A stretch of 36,954 nucleotides of DNA, taken from positions 1 to 36,954 of the forward strand of contig QIKK01000040.1 in NCBI GenBank assembly GCA_003231925.1, written 5' to 3'. This document shows, piece by piece, positions 21,930 through 30,190 of the stretch. The position numbers and the translations under genes were made by a program. The notes under the pieces were generated by a model. The model made no database searches and had not been told where the DNA came from. It saw nothing but the letters and a program-made list of their open reading frames with translations. The stretch comes from Candidatus Saccharimonadota bacterium (GTDB lineage Bacteria > Patescibacteriota > Saccharimonadia > Saccharimonadales > SZUA-47). Positions within the stretch are counted from its first letter, which is position 1, and every line of letters starts with the position of its first letter.

Positions 21930-22173
21930 TGCTCGGAATACTCTTTTTAGAGACCGTTTCACGCAGAGAGATAACCTCTCTGGTTGCACTTCGCTTTTAG
22001 TCTCTAAAAACAGTATTCCTCGCTTCTCAAGAATACAGACTATCTTTAGAGACCGTTTCACGCAGAGAGATAACCTCTCTGGTTGCACTTCGCTTTTAGT
22101 CTCTAAAAACAGTATTCCTCGCTTCTCAACTGTTTCAAGAATTTTAAAGAACGAAACTGGAGTATCAGGATGA
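21916..22173 (+). CDS. Small open frame spanning the palindromic repeats between transketolase halves
   Basis: An 85-codon open frame made almost wholly of the two repeat copies. GGGAGG (21903-21908) is 7 nt upstream of its ATG. It overlaps the end of the N half by 14 bp and its TGA overlaps the ATG of the C half (ATGA, 22170-22173). The peptide repeats a 28-residue block (FRDRFTQRDNLSGC...) twice with a 33-residue period. It is Arg/Ser-rich and unlike any family I know. A real protein is doubtful; more likely the open frame keeps ribosomes moving through the insertion so the C half is still translated by coupling. Confidence 0.35.
   Translation: MNMNSARNTLFRDRFTQRDNLSGCTSLLVSKNSIPRFSRIQTIFRDRFTQRDNLSGCTSLLVSKNSIPRFSTVSRILKNETGVSG
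21935..22030. repeat. Palindromic repeat element, copy 1
   Basis: The first of two copies; 85 bp (21946-22030) are identical to 22045-22129. Arms GGAATACT (21935-21942) and AGTATTCC (22012-22019) pair, then a C-C mismatch, then TTTTTAGAGAC (21944-21954) and GTCTCTAAAAA (22000-22010) pair: a 20-position stem with one mismatch. Inside is a second hairpin, CAGAGAG (21964-21970) with CTCTCTG (21976-21982), loop ATAAC. The folded form is a branched stem, as in other palindromic mobile elements. Confidence 0.9.
22031..22129. repeat. Palindromic repeat element, copy 2
   Basis: Identical to copy 1 over 22045-22129 with an offset of exactly 99 bp (33 codons), so the reading frame is kept. Its left flank differs: GAATAC (22031-22036) pairs with GTATTC (22112-22117), then an internal loop, then TTTAGAGAC (22045-22053) with GTCTCTAAA (22099-22107). 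The inner CAGAGAG hairpin is the same. Perfect identity points to recent duplication or to gene conversion. Confidence 0.9.
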
Positions 22174-23132
22174 GCAAGATGTATTTATTAGACCACGATG
22201 ATTGGGGAAGCCAGGCTAATCGTAAAGGATTCGGTAGCGGACTTGTTAAGGCTGGAGAGTTAAACGATCAAGTTGTTGCACTTTGTGCGGATTTGACAGA
22301 CTCTACCCAGATATCATTATTTGCCAAAAAATTCCCTGAAAGGTACGTGGAAGTTGGGATAGCTGAACAAAATATGGTTACAGTTGCTAGTGGTATGGCA
22401 TCTATGGGCAAAATACCGTTTACTGCTAGTTATGCCGCTTTTAGCCCTGGACGTAACTGGGAGCAGATAAAAACTACAATATGTATGAATGATCAAAATG
22501 TTAAGATTATCGGGTCACATGCGGGTCTATATACTGGACCTGATGGAGCAACTCACCAGATGTTAGAGGATGTTGCATTGATGCGTGTTTTGCCTAATAT
22601 GATAGTGGTTGTTCCTTGTGATAGTGTTGAAGCGGAAAAGGCCACTGTGGCAATTGCAGAATACGCTCATCCGGCATATTTGCGATTGGCAAGGGATAAA
22701 TCACCAGTTATTACTACTATTAAAACACCGTTCGAGATTGGGAAAGCTTACGTGTTTGCTCCAGGTCAAGATATTACTATTATTGCGAATGGGACTATGA
22801 CACCCATAGCGTTAGAAGCTGCTGAAAAACTTTTTAAAGACGGTATAGATATAGAGGTTATTCATTCACCGACCGTCAAGCCACTTGACGCTGCAACTAT
22901 ATTAAGTAGTGTGGAGAGGACAAAGAGAGTGATTACTATTGAGGAAGCACAAATTTGTGGGGGTTTGGGCGGTTCTGTCAGCGAACTCTTGAGCGAACAT
23001 AGCCCAGTCCCTATTATCCGTATGGGGGTTAATGATTCCTATGGGCAGAGCGGTACCCCGTCTGAATTACTAGAGTACTATGGATTAACTGTAAAGCGTG
23101 TCATGTTAAATGCCCATAAGTTAATGGGTTGA
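22170..23132 (+). CDS. Transketolase, C-terminal (pyrimidine-binding and C) subunit
   Basis: 320 residues. It holds the pyrimidine domain (ALCADLTDSTQISLFAKKFPERYVEVGIAEQNMVTVASGMA, where the EQNM Glu activates ThDP) and the transketolase C domain (ITIIANGTMTPIALEAAEKL onward). Also visible: TASYAAFSPGRNWEQIKT, and HAGLYTGPDGATHQMLEDVALMR with the substrate-contacting His. GGAG (22159-22162) lies 7 nt before the ATG. It pairs with the N half at 21024-21929 to form the active enzyme. The ATG overlaps the TGA of the small repeat-derived frame, so its translation probably depends on ribosomes coming through the repeats. Confidence 0.95.
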   Translation: MSKMYLLDHDDWGSQANRKGFGSGLVKAGELNDQVVALCADLTDSTQISLFAKKFPERYVEVGIAEQNMVTVASGMASMGKIPFTASYAAFSPGRNWEQIKTTICMNDQNVKIIGSHAGLYTGPDGATHQMLEDVALMRVLPNMIVVVPCDSVEAEKATVAIAEYAHPAYLRLARDKSPVITTIKTPFEIGKAYVFAPGQDITIIANGTMTPIALEAAEKLFKDGIDIEVIHSPTVKPLDAATILSSVERTKRVITIEEAQICGGLGGSVSELLSEHSPVPIIRMGVNDSYGQSGTPSELLEYYGLTVKRVMLNAHKLMG

Positions 23133-23208
23133 ATGCAGTAGTTTTAAAGATTTTAATGTAACTATATTCGAAATTTTAAGTTTTTTTAGATAAAAATATA
23201 AGAAAATA

Positions 23209-23237
23209 TTGCTCTATTAAGCCTTAGCGGTTACAAT
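23209..23237 (+). promoter_or_regulatory. Sigma70-type promoter of the fba operon
   Basis: TTGCTC (23209-23214), a 17-bp spacer, TACAAT (23232-23237). The leader is about 20 nt with GAAGGGTGG before the ATG at 23264. Confidence 0.65.
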
Positions 23238-23263
23238 AAACTTAAAGTTAGAAGGGTGGAAAA

Positions 23264-24175
23264 ATGGCGTTATCATTACAACAGATAAGAAAGAATTGTC
23301 TAGATGCAAAGATGCTTTTTGAACGGGCAAAAAATGAAAAATTTGCTATAGGAGCCTTCAATCTTGATAATCAGGAGACATTAGTAGCTGTTTCTAGAGC
23401 TGCACAAAAACTTCACTCTCCTGTTTTTGTCGAAGTTAGTAAGAGTGAGGTTACCGCAATTGGCATAGATAATGTTAGAGACATGGTGGATAATTATAAA
23501 CTTGAATATGGTATCGAAATGTATATTAATCTTGACCATAGCCCCAGCGTAGAAGACGCTATAGAGGGAATAGAGGCCGGTTTTGAGCTAATACATATAG
23601 ATGTAAGCCAAGCTAATCATGACGCCACTCTCCAAGAGATAATTGATGCCACTAAAAAAGTCGTGGAATATGCAAGATTTACTGGTGCTTTGGTTGAAAG
23701 TGAACCCCACTATTTTGGAGGTAGCAGTAATGTCCACGAAGAAAAGTTTGATTTAGAAGAGATACGTAAAACTTTCTCTACTCCTGAAGGAGCGAAATCT
23801 TTTGTTGAGGAGACTGGAATAGACACCTATGCGGCGGCGATTGGTAATCTACACGGTTCTTACCCTATCCCTAAAGTATTGGACCTAAAGTTATTACAGA
23901 CAATTAGAGATGCAATATCTTGCAGTATCAGTTTACACGGAGGTAGTGGAACCCCTGGACACTATTTTGAAGAAGCTGTAAAGATTGGCGTGCAGAAGAT
24001 TAATATTAATAGTGATATGCGTAAGACTTACAGGGAAACTCTAGAGGAAGTACTTGCAGAAAATAAGACCCAGTACGCTGTTGTTAAACTAATGAGTCAG
24101 GTTGAGGATGCAGTTCAAAAAGTAGTTGAATCAAAAATAGCTTTATTTAATAGCAGTGGAAAGGCGAATATATAA
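23264..24175 (+). CDS. fba: Class II fructose-bisphosphate aldolase
   Basis: 303 residues, zinc-dependent class II type. Motifs: FAIGAFNLDNQETLVAVSRAA at the start, INLDHSPSVEDAIEGIEAG (Asp and the first zinc His), IHIDVSQ, ESEPHYFGG (where the family has ExGxxGG), AAAIGNLHGSY (zinc His), and SLHGGSGTP (third zinc His), then INSDMRKTY. It splits fructose 1,6-bisphosphate to triose phosphates. Tagatose-bisphosphate aldolases share this family, so a second substrate is possible. The next gene, a PfkB kinase, starts immediately after its stop, so the two are translationally linked. Confidence 0.93.
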   Translation: MALSLQQIRKNCLDAKMLFERAKNEKFAIGAFNLDNQETLVAVSRAAQKLHSPVFVEVSKSEVTAIGIDNVRDMVDNYKLEYGIEMYINLDHSPSVEDAIEGIEAGFELIHIDVSQANHDATLQEIIDATKKVVEYARFTGALVESEPHYFGGSSNVHEEKFDLEEIRKTFSTPEGAKSFVEETGIDTYAAAIGNLHGSYPIPKVLDLKLLQTIRDAISCSISLHGGSGTPGHYFEEAVKIGVQKININSDMRKTYRETLEEVLAENKTQYAVVKLMSQVEDAVQKVVESKIALFNSSGKANI

Positions 24176-25189
24176 ATGTCAGATAAACATAGACAACAAC
24201 TTGACGTGTTAAGTATAGGTGATGTGGTTACTGATGCGTTTATTAAATTAATTGATGACCAGGCCTGGGTAGAAGAACGTGACGGAAAACAAATTTTATC
24301 AATGGAATTTGGCACAAAATTACCCTTTGACCATGTTCAGGTTATTGAAGGTGTCGGTAATGCCTCAAATGCCTCGATTGCTTTTTCAAGAATGGGACTT
24401 TCTAGTGGTTTAATATCCAATGTTGGTGACGATTTATGGGGGGGCGACATCGTTAGAGCCTTAAAGAAAAACAGAGTTGACACAAGATTTGTACACGAGA
24501 ACTCCGGTAAGGTAAGTAATTATCATTACGTATTGTGGTATAAAGAGGAACGAACAATTCTAATAAAACACGAAGAGTACGCTTATCACTGGCCAAGGTT
24601 TAGGAAGATTGATATTCCAAAATGGATGTATTTTAGCTCTATATCTAAGCATGCCATAGATTATCACGACGATGTTGCAGACTGGTTAGACGAGAACCCA
24701 GAGGTTAAATTGGCCTTTCAACCGGGTACTTTCCAAATGGAGGCTGGTGTTGAAAGACTAAAGCGTATTTACCAGCGTTCTGAGGTTGTTGTATTAAATA
24801 GAGAAGAAGCCGTTTTAGTTTTTGGTGGGGATCACGATAATATTCACGATTTACTTGATCGAATGCACGGAATTGGCATTAAAATCGCATTGATAACGGA
24901 TGGTCCCAACGGAGCCTTTGTGTCTGACGGTACAGGTAGATGGAGTATGCCATTGTATCCAGATCCGGCACCGCCAGTTGACCGAACTGGCGCTGGAGAC
25001 GCTTTTGCTTCAACATTTATAGCTGCATTAATGAAAGGTGCTGATGTACAATCAGCTCTACTCTGGGCTCCAATTAACTCAATGAACGTAGTCCAACATG
25101 TCGGTGCCATTGAGGGTTTACTTACTGATTCAAAGTTGGATTACTATTTACGAAATGCACCGAAAGATTATCACCCGAAAGAAATGTAG
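24176..25189 (+). CDS. PfkB-family carbohydrate kinase
   Basis: 337 residues. PfkB/ribokinase fold: GDVVTDAFIKL (signature 1 region), GVGNASNASIAFSRMGL with glycine-rich sugar site, LNREEAVLVFG, and DRTGAGDAFASTFIAAL near residue 270 (signature 2, whose Asp is the catalytic base). ATP-dependent phosphorylation of a sugar or sugar phosphate is expected. It begins at the base after the fba stop, so fructose 6-phosphate or fructose 1-phosphate is a reasonable substrate, which would supply the aldolase; ribokinase or adenosine kinase activity cannot be excluded. No PfkA-type phosphofructokinase is seen in this window. Confidence 0.85.
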   Translation: MSDKHRQQLDVLSIGDVVTDAFIKLIDDQAWVEERDGKQILSMEFGTKLPFDHVQVIEGVGNASNASIAFSRMGLSSGLISNVGDDLWGGDIVRALKKNRVDTRFVHENSGKVSNYHYVLWYKEERTILIKHEEYAYHWPRFRKIDIPKWMYFSSISKHAIDYHDDVADWLDENPEVKLAFQPGTFQMEAGVERLKRIYQRSEVVVLNREEAVLVFGGDHDNIHDLLDRMHGIGIKIALITDGPNGAFVSDGTGRWSMPLYPDPAPPVDRTGAGDAFASTFIAALMKGADVQSALLWAPINSMNVVQHVGAIEGLLTDSKLDYYLRNAPKDYHPKEM

Positions 25190-25191
25190 AA

Positions 25192-26391
25192 ATGTCTAAA
25201 ATTCTCGGTCAGTTACTTGGTGTAGATAGTCGCAACCTGGATAAAACTATCTCAAGACTTGAAAAGATGACGGGTAATTCTGGTATTGACGCACAGTTAA
25301 TAGCAGAGATAATTACAGGGACGAGACAAAAAAGTAGGAGTTTAGGTTTAGATCCGGCTGATACAAACAATAAAGAACTATATTTTGCCCTACACTCAAA
25401 GGCTAGCCTGGATAGCGGGCTATTGCGAGAGAAATTAAATATAACTGACAAGACTAGTTCAGCAAAAGCTGCAAAGATTATTTCTGTAGCTGGCGAAAAA
25501 CTCTTAAAACAAAATACAGTAGTCTGTCTGCAACCTGCTATTGTAAAGAGGGTTTTGATTGCGGTACCACCGAAGCGAACACTGCGGGTTTTAAGATTTA
25601 GGTCTGTAGAATCAGTAACAAAGCGAGAGAGTCCTCTGATACTATATGCACTTGCAAAAAACTTAGAGGACAAATCCTGGCATTCTCAGGTACAAGCCAG
25701 GTTGAAGCGGTTAGAATCACGTGACGTCAAGGAAAAGTCTGTTAATGTTCTTTCTTTACCAATTAGTTGGTTTGAAAAGTTATCAAAATGTCAGTTTAAT
25801 ACGGTGGTACAAATTGTACCAGAGATAGGTTCAGTTTTAATATTGCCATCTACGCCTTTGAGAGTTAAGGGGGCAGTATTATTAACATTAAGCTTGGTAT
25901 TACAGGCTGGTCAAACCTTGATGGTAAGGTCGCTACCCTATAAGTCGCGGTCTCTATTTACAGGTTTAGAAAAGCAACTACCAGATATAGCCCTTGGTGT
26001 TCAATTAGAACTTAAACCTATCCATGGGCTAAAACCATCTTGGCATACCGTGTACCAGCTACTATCAGATCAAAGTAGTCACTTATTACCTGAGTTTGAT
26101 TTTATTCTAGGAGACCTTAATTGGGTTAGCTCTGAAACACGCCTAGCCAGTCTTGTGCCTGAGCTAGATTTTTGGGTAGGGACGAACTTTTTGGGTACTG
26201 TTAACGATAAATCTCTGGTTTCATTACATCTTATCGATGTAACAGCTAACTTAGTAATGGGTCGGCACTTTACGGATAGTATCTCTAGGCATCTGCAATT
26301 TAGTTTATGGAATGAAATTCAATTGAGGTATCTCAAGCAGGAAGCCCTTGAGAAACAAATAATTTCTCAACTTACACAGGAGATAGTTTAG
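25192..26391 (+). CDS. Unrecognised protein in the fba-pfkB operon
   Basis: 399 residues starting 2 bp after the PfkB stop, so almost certainly co-expressed. The N-terminal third is helical and polar (MSKILGQLLGVDSRNL..., KTSSAKAAKIISVAGEKLL). The rest has alternating hydrophobic strands, including VQIVPEIGSVLILPSTPLRV and GAVLLTLSLVLQAGQTLMV, and then a long stretch resembling a globular alpha/beta fold (FDFILGDLNW, LVPELDFWVG, SLVSLHLIDVTA). No signal peptide or clear membrane helix, no nucleotide loop. I do not recognise a family. Its tight link to fba and the kinase points to carbon metabolism or its control. Confidence 0.6.
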   Translation: MSKILGQLLGVDSRNLDKTISRLEKMTGNSGIDAQLIAEIITGTRQKSRSLGLDPADTNNKELYFALHSKASLDSGLLREKLNITDKTSSAKAAKIISVAGEKLLKQNTVVCLQPAIVKRVLIAVPPKRTLRVLRFRSVESVTKRESPLILYALAKNLEDKSWHSQVQARLKRLESRDVKEKSVNVLSLPISWFEKLSKCQFNTVVQIVPEIGSVLILPSTPLRVKGAVLLTLSLVLQAGQTLMVRSLPYKSRSLFTGLEKQLPDIALGVQLELKPIHGLKPSWHTVYQLLSDQSSHLLPEFDFILGDLNWVSSETRLASLVPELDFWVGTNFLGTVNDKSLVSLHLIDVTANLVMGRHFTDSISRHLQFSLWNEIQLRYLKQEALEKQIISQLTQEIV

Positions 26392-26403
26392 CCTAAGGCA
26401 TGC

Positions 26404-26409
26404 TATAAT
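26404..26409 (+). promoter_or_regulatory. Extended -10 box upstream of the LOG-family gene
   Basis: TGC-TATAAT (26401-26409) gives an extended -10 with +1 near 26416, and a leader of about 33 nt carrying AAAGG before the ATG at 26449. Confidence 0.5.
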
Positions 26410-26448
26410 ACTTATGATAATAATTGACACCAAAAAGGTAAAAACTGA

Positions 26449-27105
26449 ATGAAATATTCGATATGTATTTCTGGAGCAGCGGCCGGTAAGTCCGTCGATG
26501 AGTCCTGCGGTCTAGCTTATGAGCTAGGGGTACAAATTGCAGAGTTAGGACATACAACTACAACTGGAGCAACAGTAGGACTCCCACTATATGCGGCTAG
26601 GGGTGCAATGGATGCTAAGGGGACGAGTATTGGCTTTAGTCCGGCTGCCTCTTTGAGGGAACATGTCAAAAAATATCGCTTACCTATAGGATTTTTTACC
26701 TACATTAATTTTACAGGAATGCATTATATTGGACGCGATGTCCACCTAGTCCAAAGTAGCGATGCTGTTATTACTATCGGAGGTAGAATGGGGTCTTTAC
26801 ATGAATTTACAACAGCTCTAGAAGCTCACATGCCTTGCGGGGTATTATTGGGGTCTGGTGGTTTAGCAGATGTAATTCCTGCAATTTTAGAGAAACTTGA
26901 AGAACCAACTGGAAGTGTAGTTATTTATGATAGAGATCCTATAGCGTTAGTAAAAAAAATAGTTAAAGAATTAGATGACCGTAATTCGGACATGGATACT
27001 GAAGTTTATAAAGATGAGTGGATGGTTAAAGCTAGCATTTGCGACTCCTTAGCTGGGAAACATGGTTTCAAGACAGGGCGCAGTTCTTCAAAACACAGTG
27101 GTTAG
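26449..27105 (+). CDS. LOG / SLOG-family nucleotide-binding protein
   Basis: 218 residues, Rossmann-like. It begins YSICISGAAAGK and has TTTTGATVGLPLYAARGAMDAKG, then ITIGGRMGSLHEFTTALEA near residue 108, which matches the LOG motif GGxGTxxE (here GGRMGSLHE). LOG proteins release bases from nucleoside monophosphates (phosphoribohydrolases, cytokinin LOG in plants), and SLOG relatives sense nucleotides. The PGG is GGR here, so activity is uncertain. A Ser/Lys-rich tail follows. It lies 57 bp after the unknown gene of the fba operon and has its own promoter. Confidence 0.75.
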   Translation: MKYSICISGAAAGKSVDESCGLAYELGVQIAELGHTTTTGATVGLPLYAARGAMDAKGTSIGFSPAASLREHVKKYRLPIGFFTYINFTGMHYIGRDVHLVQSSDAVITIGGRMGSLHEFTTALEAHMPCGVLLGSGGLADVIPAILEKLEEPTGSVVIYDRDPIALVKKIVKELDDRNSDMDTEVYKDEWMVKASICDSLAGKHGFKTGRSSSKHSG

Positions 27106-27141
27106 CAAACTTTGTATTAATTGAAGTCGCAATTATTCTTG

Positions 27142-27147
27142 TATAAT
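27142..27147 (+). promoter_or_regulatory. -10 box of uvrB (leaderless)
   Basis: TATAAT, ending 9 nt before the ATG at 27157. No Shine-Dalgarno sequence lies between. TTGAAG at 27121-27126 is a possible -35 with a short 15-bp spacer. Confidence 0.55.
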
Positions 27148-27156
27148 ATATCTAGT

Positions 27157-29127
27157 ATGAAGTTCAAATTAAAGAGCCACTATAAACCCACTGGGGACCA
27201 GCCAAAAGCTATTAAGCAGCTTGTTGCTGGGATAAACTCAGGAGAGAAAAGTCAAACTTTATTAGGAGTTACGGGGTCTGGTAAGACCTTTACTATGGCG
27301 AACGTTATAGCTCAAACACAGAAGCCTACACTTATTGTTAGCCATAATAAAACTCTCGCCGCTCAGCTTTATGAAGAGTTTAAAAATTTTTTCCCAGACA
27401 ATGAAGTGCACTATTTTGTCAGCTATTTTGACTATTATCAGCCGGAAGCCTACGTTCCCCGTAGTGATACATTTATAGAAAAAGATAGTGCAATTAATGA
27501 AGAAATTGATAGAATGCGACATGCTGCAACTGACTCGCTATTATCCAGAAAAGACGTCATAATAGTTGCTAGTGTAAGTTGTATATACGGTATTGGGAGC
27601 CCTTCTGATTATTCAAATTTATCAATTAAAATTAAAAAAGGTGAAGTAAGAAAACGCGATAAACTTATCAGGCAATTAACAGACATACAATATTCAAGAA
27701 ATGACCTGGATTTTCATAGAGGCACTTTTAGGGTTAGGGGCGATGTAATCGATATATTCCCAGCTGGTGAGGAAATTGCTTACCGTATTGAATTCTTTGG
27801 TGACGATGTTGACAGTATTTCTAAATTGGATGCTCTAACTGGTGAAATATTAGCAAAGCCTAAAGATATTACTATATATCCGAGTTCACATTACGTTACC
27901 TCTCAGGAAAAGCTCAAACTTGCTTTAGTCAAAATTGAAAAAGAATTAACAACTAGAATCTCTAAATTTAAAAGTCAGGGTAAACTTCTTGAAGCACAAA
28001 GATTAAAACAACGAACACGATTTGATATAGAAATGCTAGAAGAAACTGGCTTTGTAAAAGGTATTGAGAATTATAGTCGTTACTTAACGAATAGGGAAGA
28101 AGGGGAACAGCCAGCTACACTGCTTGATTATTACCCAGATGACTTTTTGATGATGATTGATGAATCGCACATGACTATTCCGCAGGTTAGAGGCATGTAT
28201 AATGGAGATCGAGCCCGAAAAGAAGTCCTGGTGGATTATGGGTTTAGACTGCCAAGTGCACTTGATAATAGACCTCTTAAATTTACAGAATTTGAAAGAC
28301 ATATTAATCAGGCTATATATGTTAGTGCTACACCTGCAGAATACGAGTTAACTAGAAGCGACAAACCAGTTCAACAATTAATTAGACCTACAGGACTGCT
28401 CGATCCCCAAATAGATGTTCGACCAACAGAACATCAAGTTGATGACCTAATCTCCGAAATTAGAAGTACTGTAGCTAAACATCAAAGAGTTCTAGTAACG
28501 ACCCTAACTAAAAGAATGTCAGAGGATCTAACAGATTATCTAAAAGAGTTAAACATTAAAGTTGCCTATCTACACAGTGATGTAGATACTCTAGACCGTG
28601 TGGATATTCTCAGAGATCTGAGAAAGGGTGTGTACGATGTTTTGGTTGGCATAAACCTATTGCGAGAAGGGCTGGACTTGCCAGAAGTAAGTTTGGTAGC
28701 GATATTGGACGCAGACAAGGAAGGTTTTTTGCGTAGCAGGCAAGCTTTAATTCAGACAATTGGACGAGCGGCTAGACACGAAGATGGCAGAGTAATAATG
28801 TACGCTGAAATTATCACAAAAAGTATCAAAGCTGCAATATCCGAGACTAATAGGCGTCGAAAGATTCAAAGAAAGTACAATATAGATAACAATATTGTTC
28901 CAACGGGTGTGTTCAAAGCCGTTAATGAGGGAATTAAAAGGCTAATACCTAAAAAGGAATCAACTAGTGAAAGAGTAGGGATTAATCTTCGTAAAATACC
29001 AAAAGATGAGTATTCTCGACTAGTAATAGACTTCAGGTCACAAATGGAACTAGCCAGTGCTAACTTGGAGTTTGAAAAAGCTGCTGAACTACGAGATTTA
29101 ATTAAAGAAATTGAGGCAAAAATTTAG
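27157..29127 (+). CDS. uvrB: UvrABC excinuclease subunit B
   Basis: 656 residues, the family length. It starts MKFKLKSHYKPTGDQPKAI, the classical UvrB beginning; a TTG at 27121 upstream lies before the -10 box and is rejected. Walker A GVTGSGKT is near residue 37, followed by the beta-hairpin region DYYQPEAYVPRSDTFIEKD, the DFHRGTFRVRGDVIDIFPA block, the DESH helicase motif II in MMIDESHMTIPQVRGMY, LLREGLDLPEVSLVAILDAD and QTIGRAARH (motif VI). A C-terminal UVR domain (about 620-656) binds UvrC. It loads at damage recognised by UvrA in nucleotide excision repair. Probably leaderless. Confidence 0.97.
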   Translation: MKFKLKSHYKPTGDQPKAIKQLVAGINSGEKSQTLLGVTGSGKTFTMANVIAQTQKPTLIVSHNKTLAAQLYEEFKNFFPDNEVHYFVSYFDYYQPEAYVPRSDTFIEKDSAINEEIDRMRHAATDSLLSRKDVIIVASVSCIYGIGSPSDYSNLSIKIKKGEVRKRDKLIRQLTDIQYSRNDLDFHRGTFRVRGDVIDIFPAGEEIAYRIEFFGDDVDSISKLDALTGEILAKPKDITIYPSSHYVTSQEKLKLALVKIEKELTTRISKFKSQGKLLEAQRLKQRTRFDIEMLEETGFVKGIENYSRYLTNREEGEQPATLLDYYPDDFLMMIDESHMTIPQVRGMYNGDRARKEVLVDYGFRLPSALDNRPLKFTEFERHINQAIYVSATPAEYELTRSDKPVQQLIRPTGLLDPQIDVRPTEHQVDDLISEIRSTVAKHQRVLVTTLTKRMSEDLTDYLKELNIKVAYLHSDVDTLDRVDILRDLRKGVYDVLVGINLLREGLDLPEVSLVAILDADKEGFLRSRQALIQTIGRAARHEDGRVIMYAEIITKSIKAAISETNRRRKIQRKYNIDNNIVPTGVFKAVNEGIKRLIPKKESTSERVGINLRKIPKDEYSRLVIDFRSQMELASANLEFEKAAELRDLIKEIEAKI

Positions 29128-29257
29128 AATTCACCAGGCTAAAGCTGATTAAGTGGGCCAGAAGTAAAATCGTAGAATAGATATGACGACCAAACCGTTT
29201 AATTCAAGATTAAAAAAATAAAATCTAAAAGTGCTGGTGTTAAATGGAATAGCTTAG

Positions 29258-29263
29258 TATAAT
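29258..29263 (+). promoter_or_regulatory. -10 box of the LysM-like protein gene
   Basis: TATAAT with +1 near 29270, a leader of about 44 nt and GAGGGAA before the ATG at 29314. The rest of 29128-29257 holds nothing I can name. Confidence 0.5.
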
Positions 29264-29313
29264 CAAGATATAAATAATAATGGGTGGGCTAAAGAAGAGA
29301 GGGAACACTCATA

Positions 29314-29817
29314 ATGGAATTTTTAAAAAAAAATGCTCGCACAATAGTTATTGCGTTGCTTATCGTAGGGGGCATAATAGTAATATCTACAAGTGGTAGT
29401 GGAAAAAACAAGAAGACCTCAGATCAAAATACGACTAAGACTACACAAGAAAAAGCAACAAATGAAAACACTAACACGACTAAATCAACCAAAAAAGCAA
29501 CAAAAAATGAAATATCTTCTCAGGAATCTAAAGTAAATAAAACAGACAATATCTATACCATTTCAGCGGTGAAGAATGACAATCAGACTACCATGGTACG
29601 AAAGATAATCGCTCTATATACTAAAGATTCTTCAGCTAAGCTTTCAGCAGAGCAGGAGTTGTATGCAGAGACTAATCTAGTCAACACGCTACCAAGAAAT
29701 AACCTGATTTTTGTCGGTGATACTATAAAACTTAATAAATCTCAGCTTAAAACAGTAATAGACAACTCTCACCAGTTGACTGAATATCAAATCTCTCTTT
29801 GGGCTCAATATCTATAG
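29314..29817 (+). CDS. Membrane-anchored protein with LysM-like C-terminal domain
   Basis: 167 residues. A signal-anchor helix (about 9-27, ARTIVIALLIVGGIIVIST) is followed by a ~50-residue Thr/Lys/Asn-rich spacer of low complexity (29-78) and a folded part (about 80-167). In this part, IYTISAVKNDNQTTMVRKIIALYT, LYAETNLVNTLPRNN and LIFVGDTIKL follow the LysM plan (YTVxxGDxLxxIAxxY, N..L.pGq.i.I), but the GD/Gly positions are weak. Such proteins bind peptidoglycan or anchor to the envelope. The function is inferred from fold only. Confidence 0.55.
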   Translation: MEFLKKNARTIVIALLIVGGIIVISTSGSGKNKKTSDQNTTKTTQEKATNENTNTTKSTKKATKNEISSQESKVNKTDNIYTISAVKNDNQTTMVRKIIALYTKDSSAKLSAEQELYAETNLVNTLPRNNLIFVGDTIKLNKSQLKTVIDNSHQLTEYQISLWAQYL

Positions 29818-29881
29818 GTCCAGCCTACTAATTATCGTAGCACTTCAGTAAAAAACTTCTGAAAGTTCCGACTATCTTAGC

Positions 29882-29887
29882 TATAAT
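29882..29887 (+). promoter_or_regulatory. -10 box of the gatCAB operon (leaderless)
   Basis: TATAAT, ending 9 nt before the gatC ATG at 29897, with no Shine-Dalgarno sequence in between. Confidence 0.55.
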
Positions 29888-29896
29888 AGAGTTTAG

Positions 29897-30190
29897 ATGC
29901 AAAAAATACTTACAACAAAAGATGTTATTGCTTTGGCGCAACTTGCTCATATAAAGTTAAGCCCATCACAGATAGTACAATATCAGAAAGAACTATCTGA
30001 AATATTAAAATACATGGAGCTTTTAAATGATGTTGACACAAGAGAACTGCTCCCTACCTCTCAAGTGACTGGTTTAGAAAACGTGGTCAGAGAAGATGAA
30101 GTCCAGGAACAACTAGTCACCCCTAGCCAACTACTTGATGGTGTGCCAAGAAGTAGGGACGGTTTTATCCAGGTTAAGAGGATGTTGTAA
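29897..30190 (+). CDS. gatC: Aspartyl/glutamyl-tRNA amidotransferase subunit C
   Basis: 97 residues, normal for GatC. DVIALAQLAHIKLS (family LA.LA+l.L...E), then ILKYMELLNDVDT (family il..m..L..vDt) and VVREDEV (family lReDev). GatC clamps GatA to GatB in the enzyme that converts Glu-tRNA(Gln) or Asp-tRNA(Asn) to the amide form, for bacteria lacking GlnRS/AsnRS. First gene of an operon; its TAA overlaps gatA's ATG by one base (TAATG). Confidence 0.93.
   Translation: MQKILTTKDVIALAQLAHIKLSPSQIVQYQKELSEILKYMELLNDVDTRELLPTSQVTGLENVVREDEVQEQLVTPSQLLDGVPRSRDGFIQVKRML

Noticed and set aside
21897..22088. Minus-strand 63-codon frame over the repeat region
   Set aside because: It is open because the repeats are palindromic; it has no ribosome-binding site or recognisable product.
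21935..22129. CRISPR array suspected from the repeated 85-bp units
   Set aside because: Only two units, each long and palindromic, with a 14-bp gap and no unique spacers or cas gene.
26414..26452. A 12-codon open frame ending in an ATGA overlap with the LOG-family gene, which could be a leader peptide
   Set aside because: Its ATG lies only 4 nt after the -10 box, so the predicted +1 falls inside the start codon; there is no regulatory codon run or hairpin.
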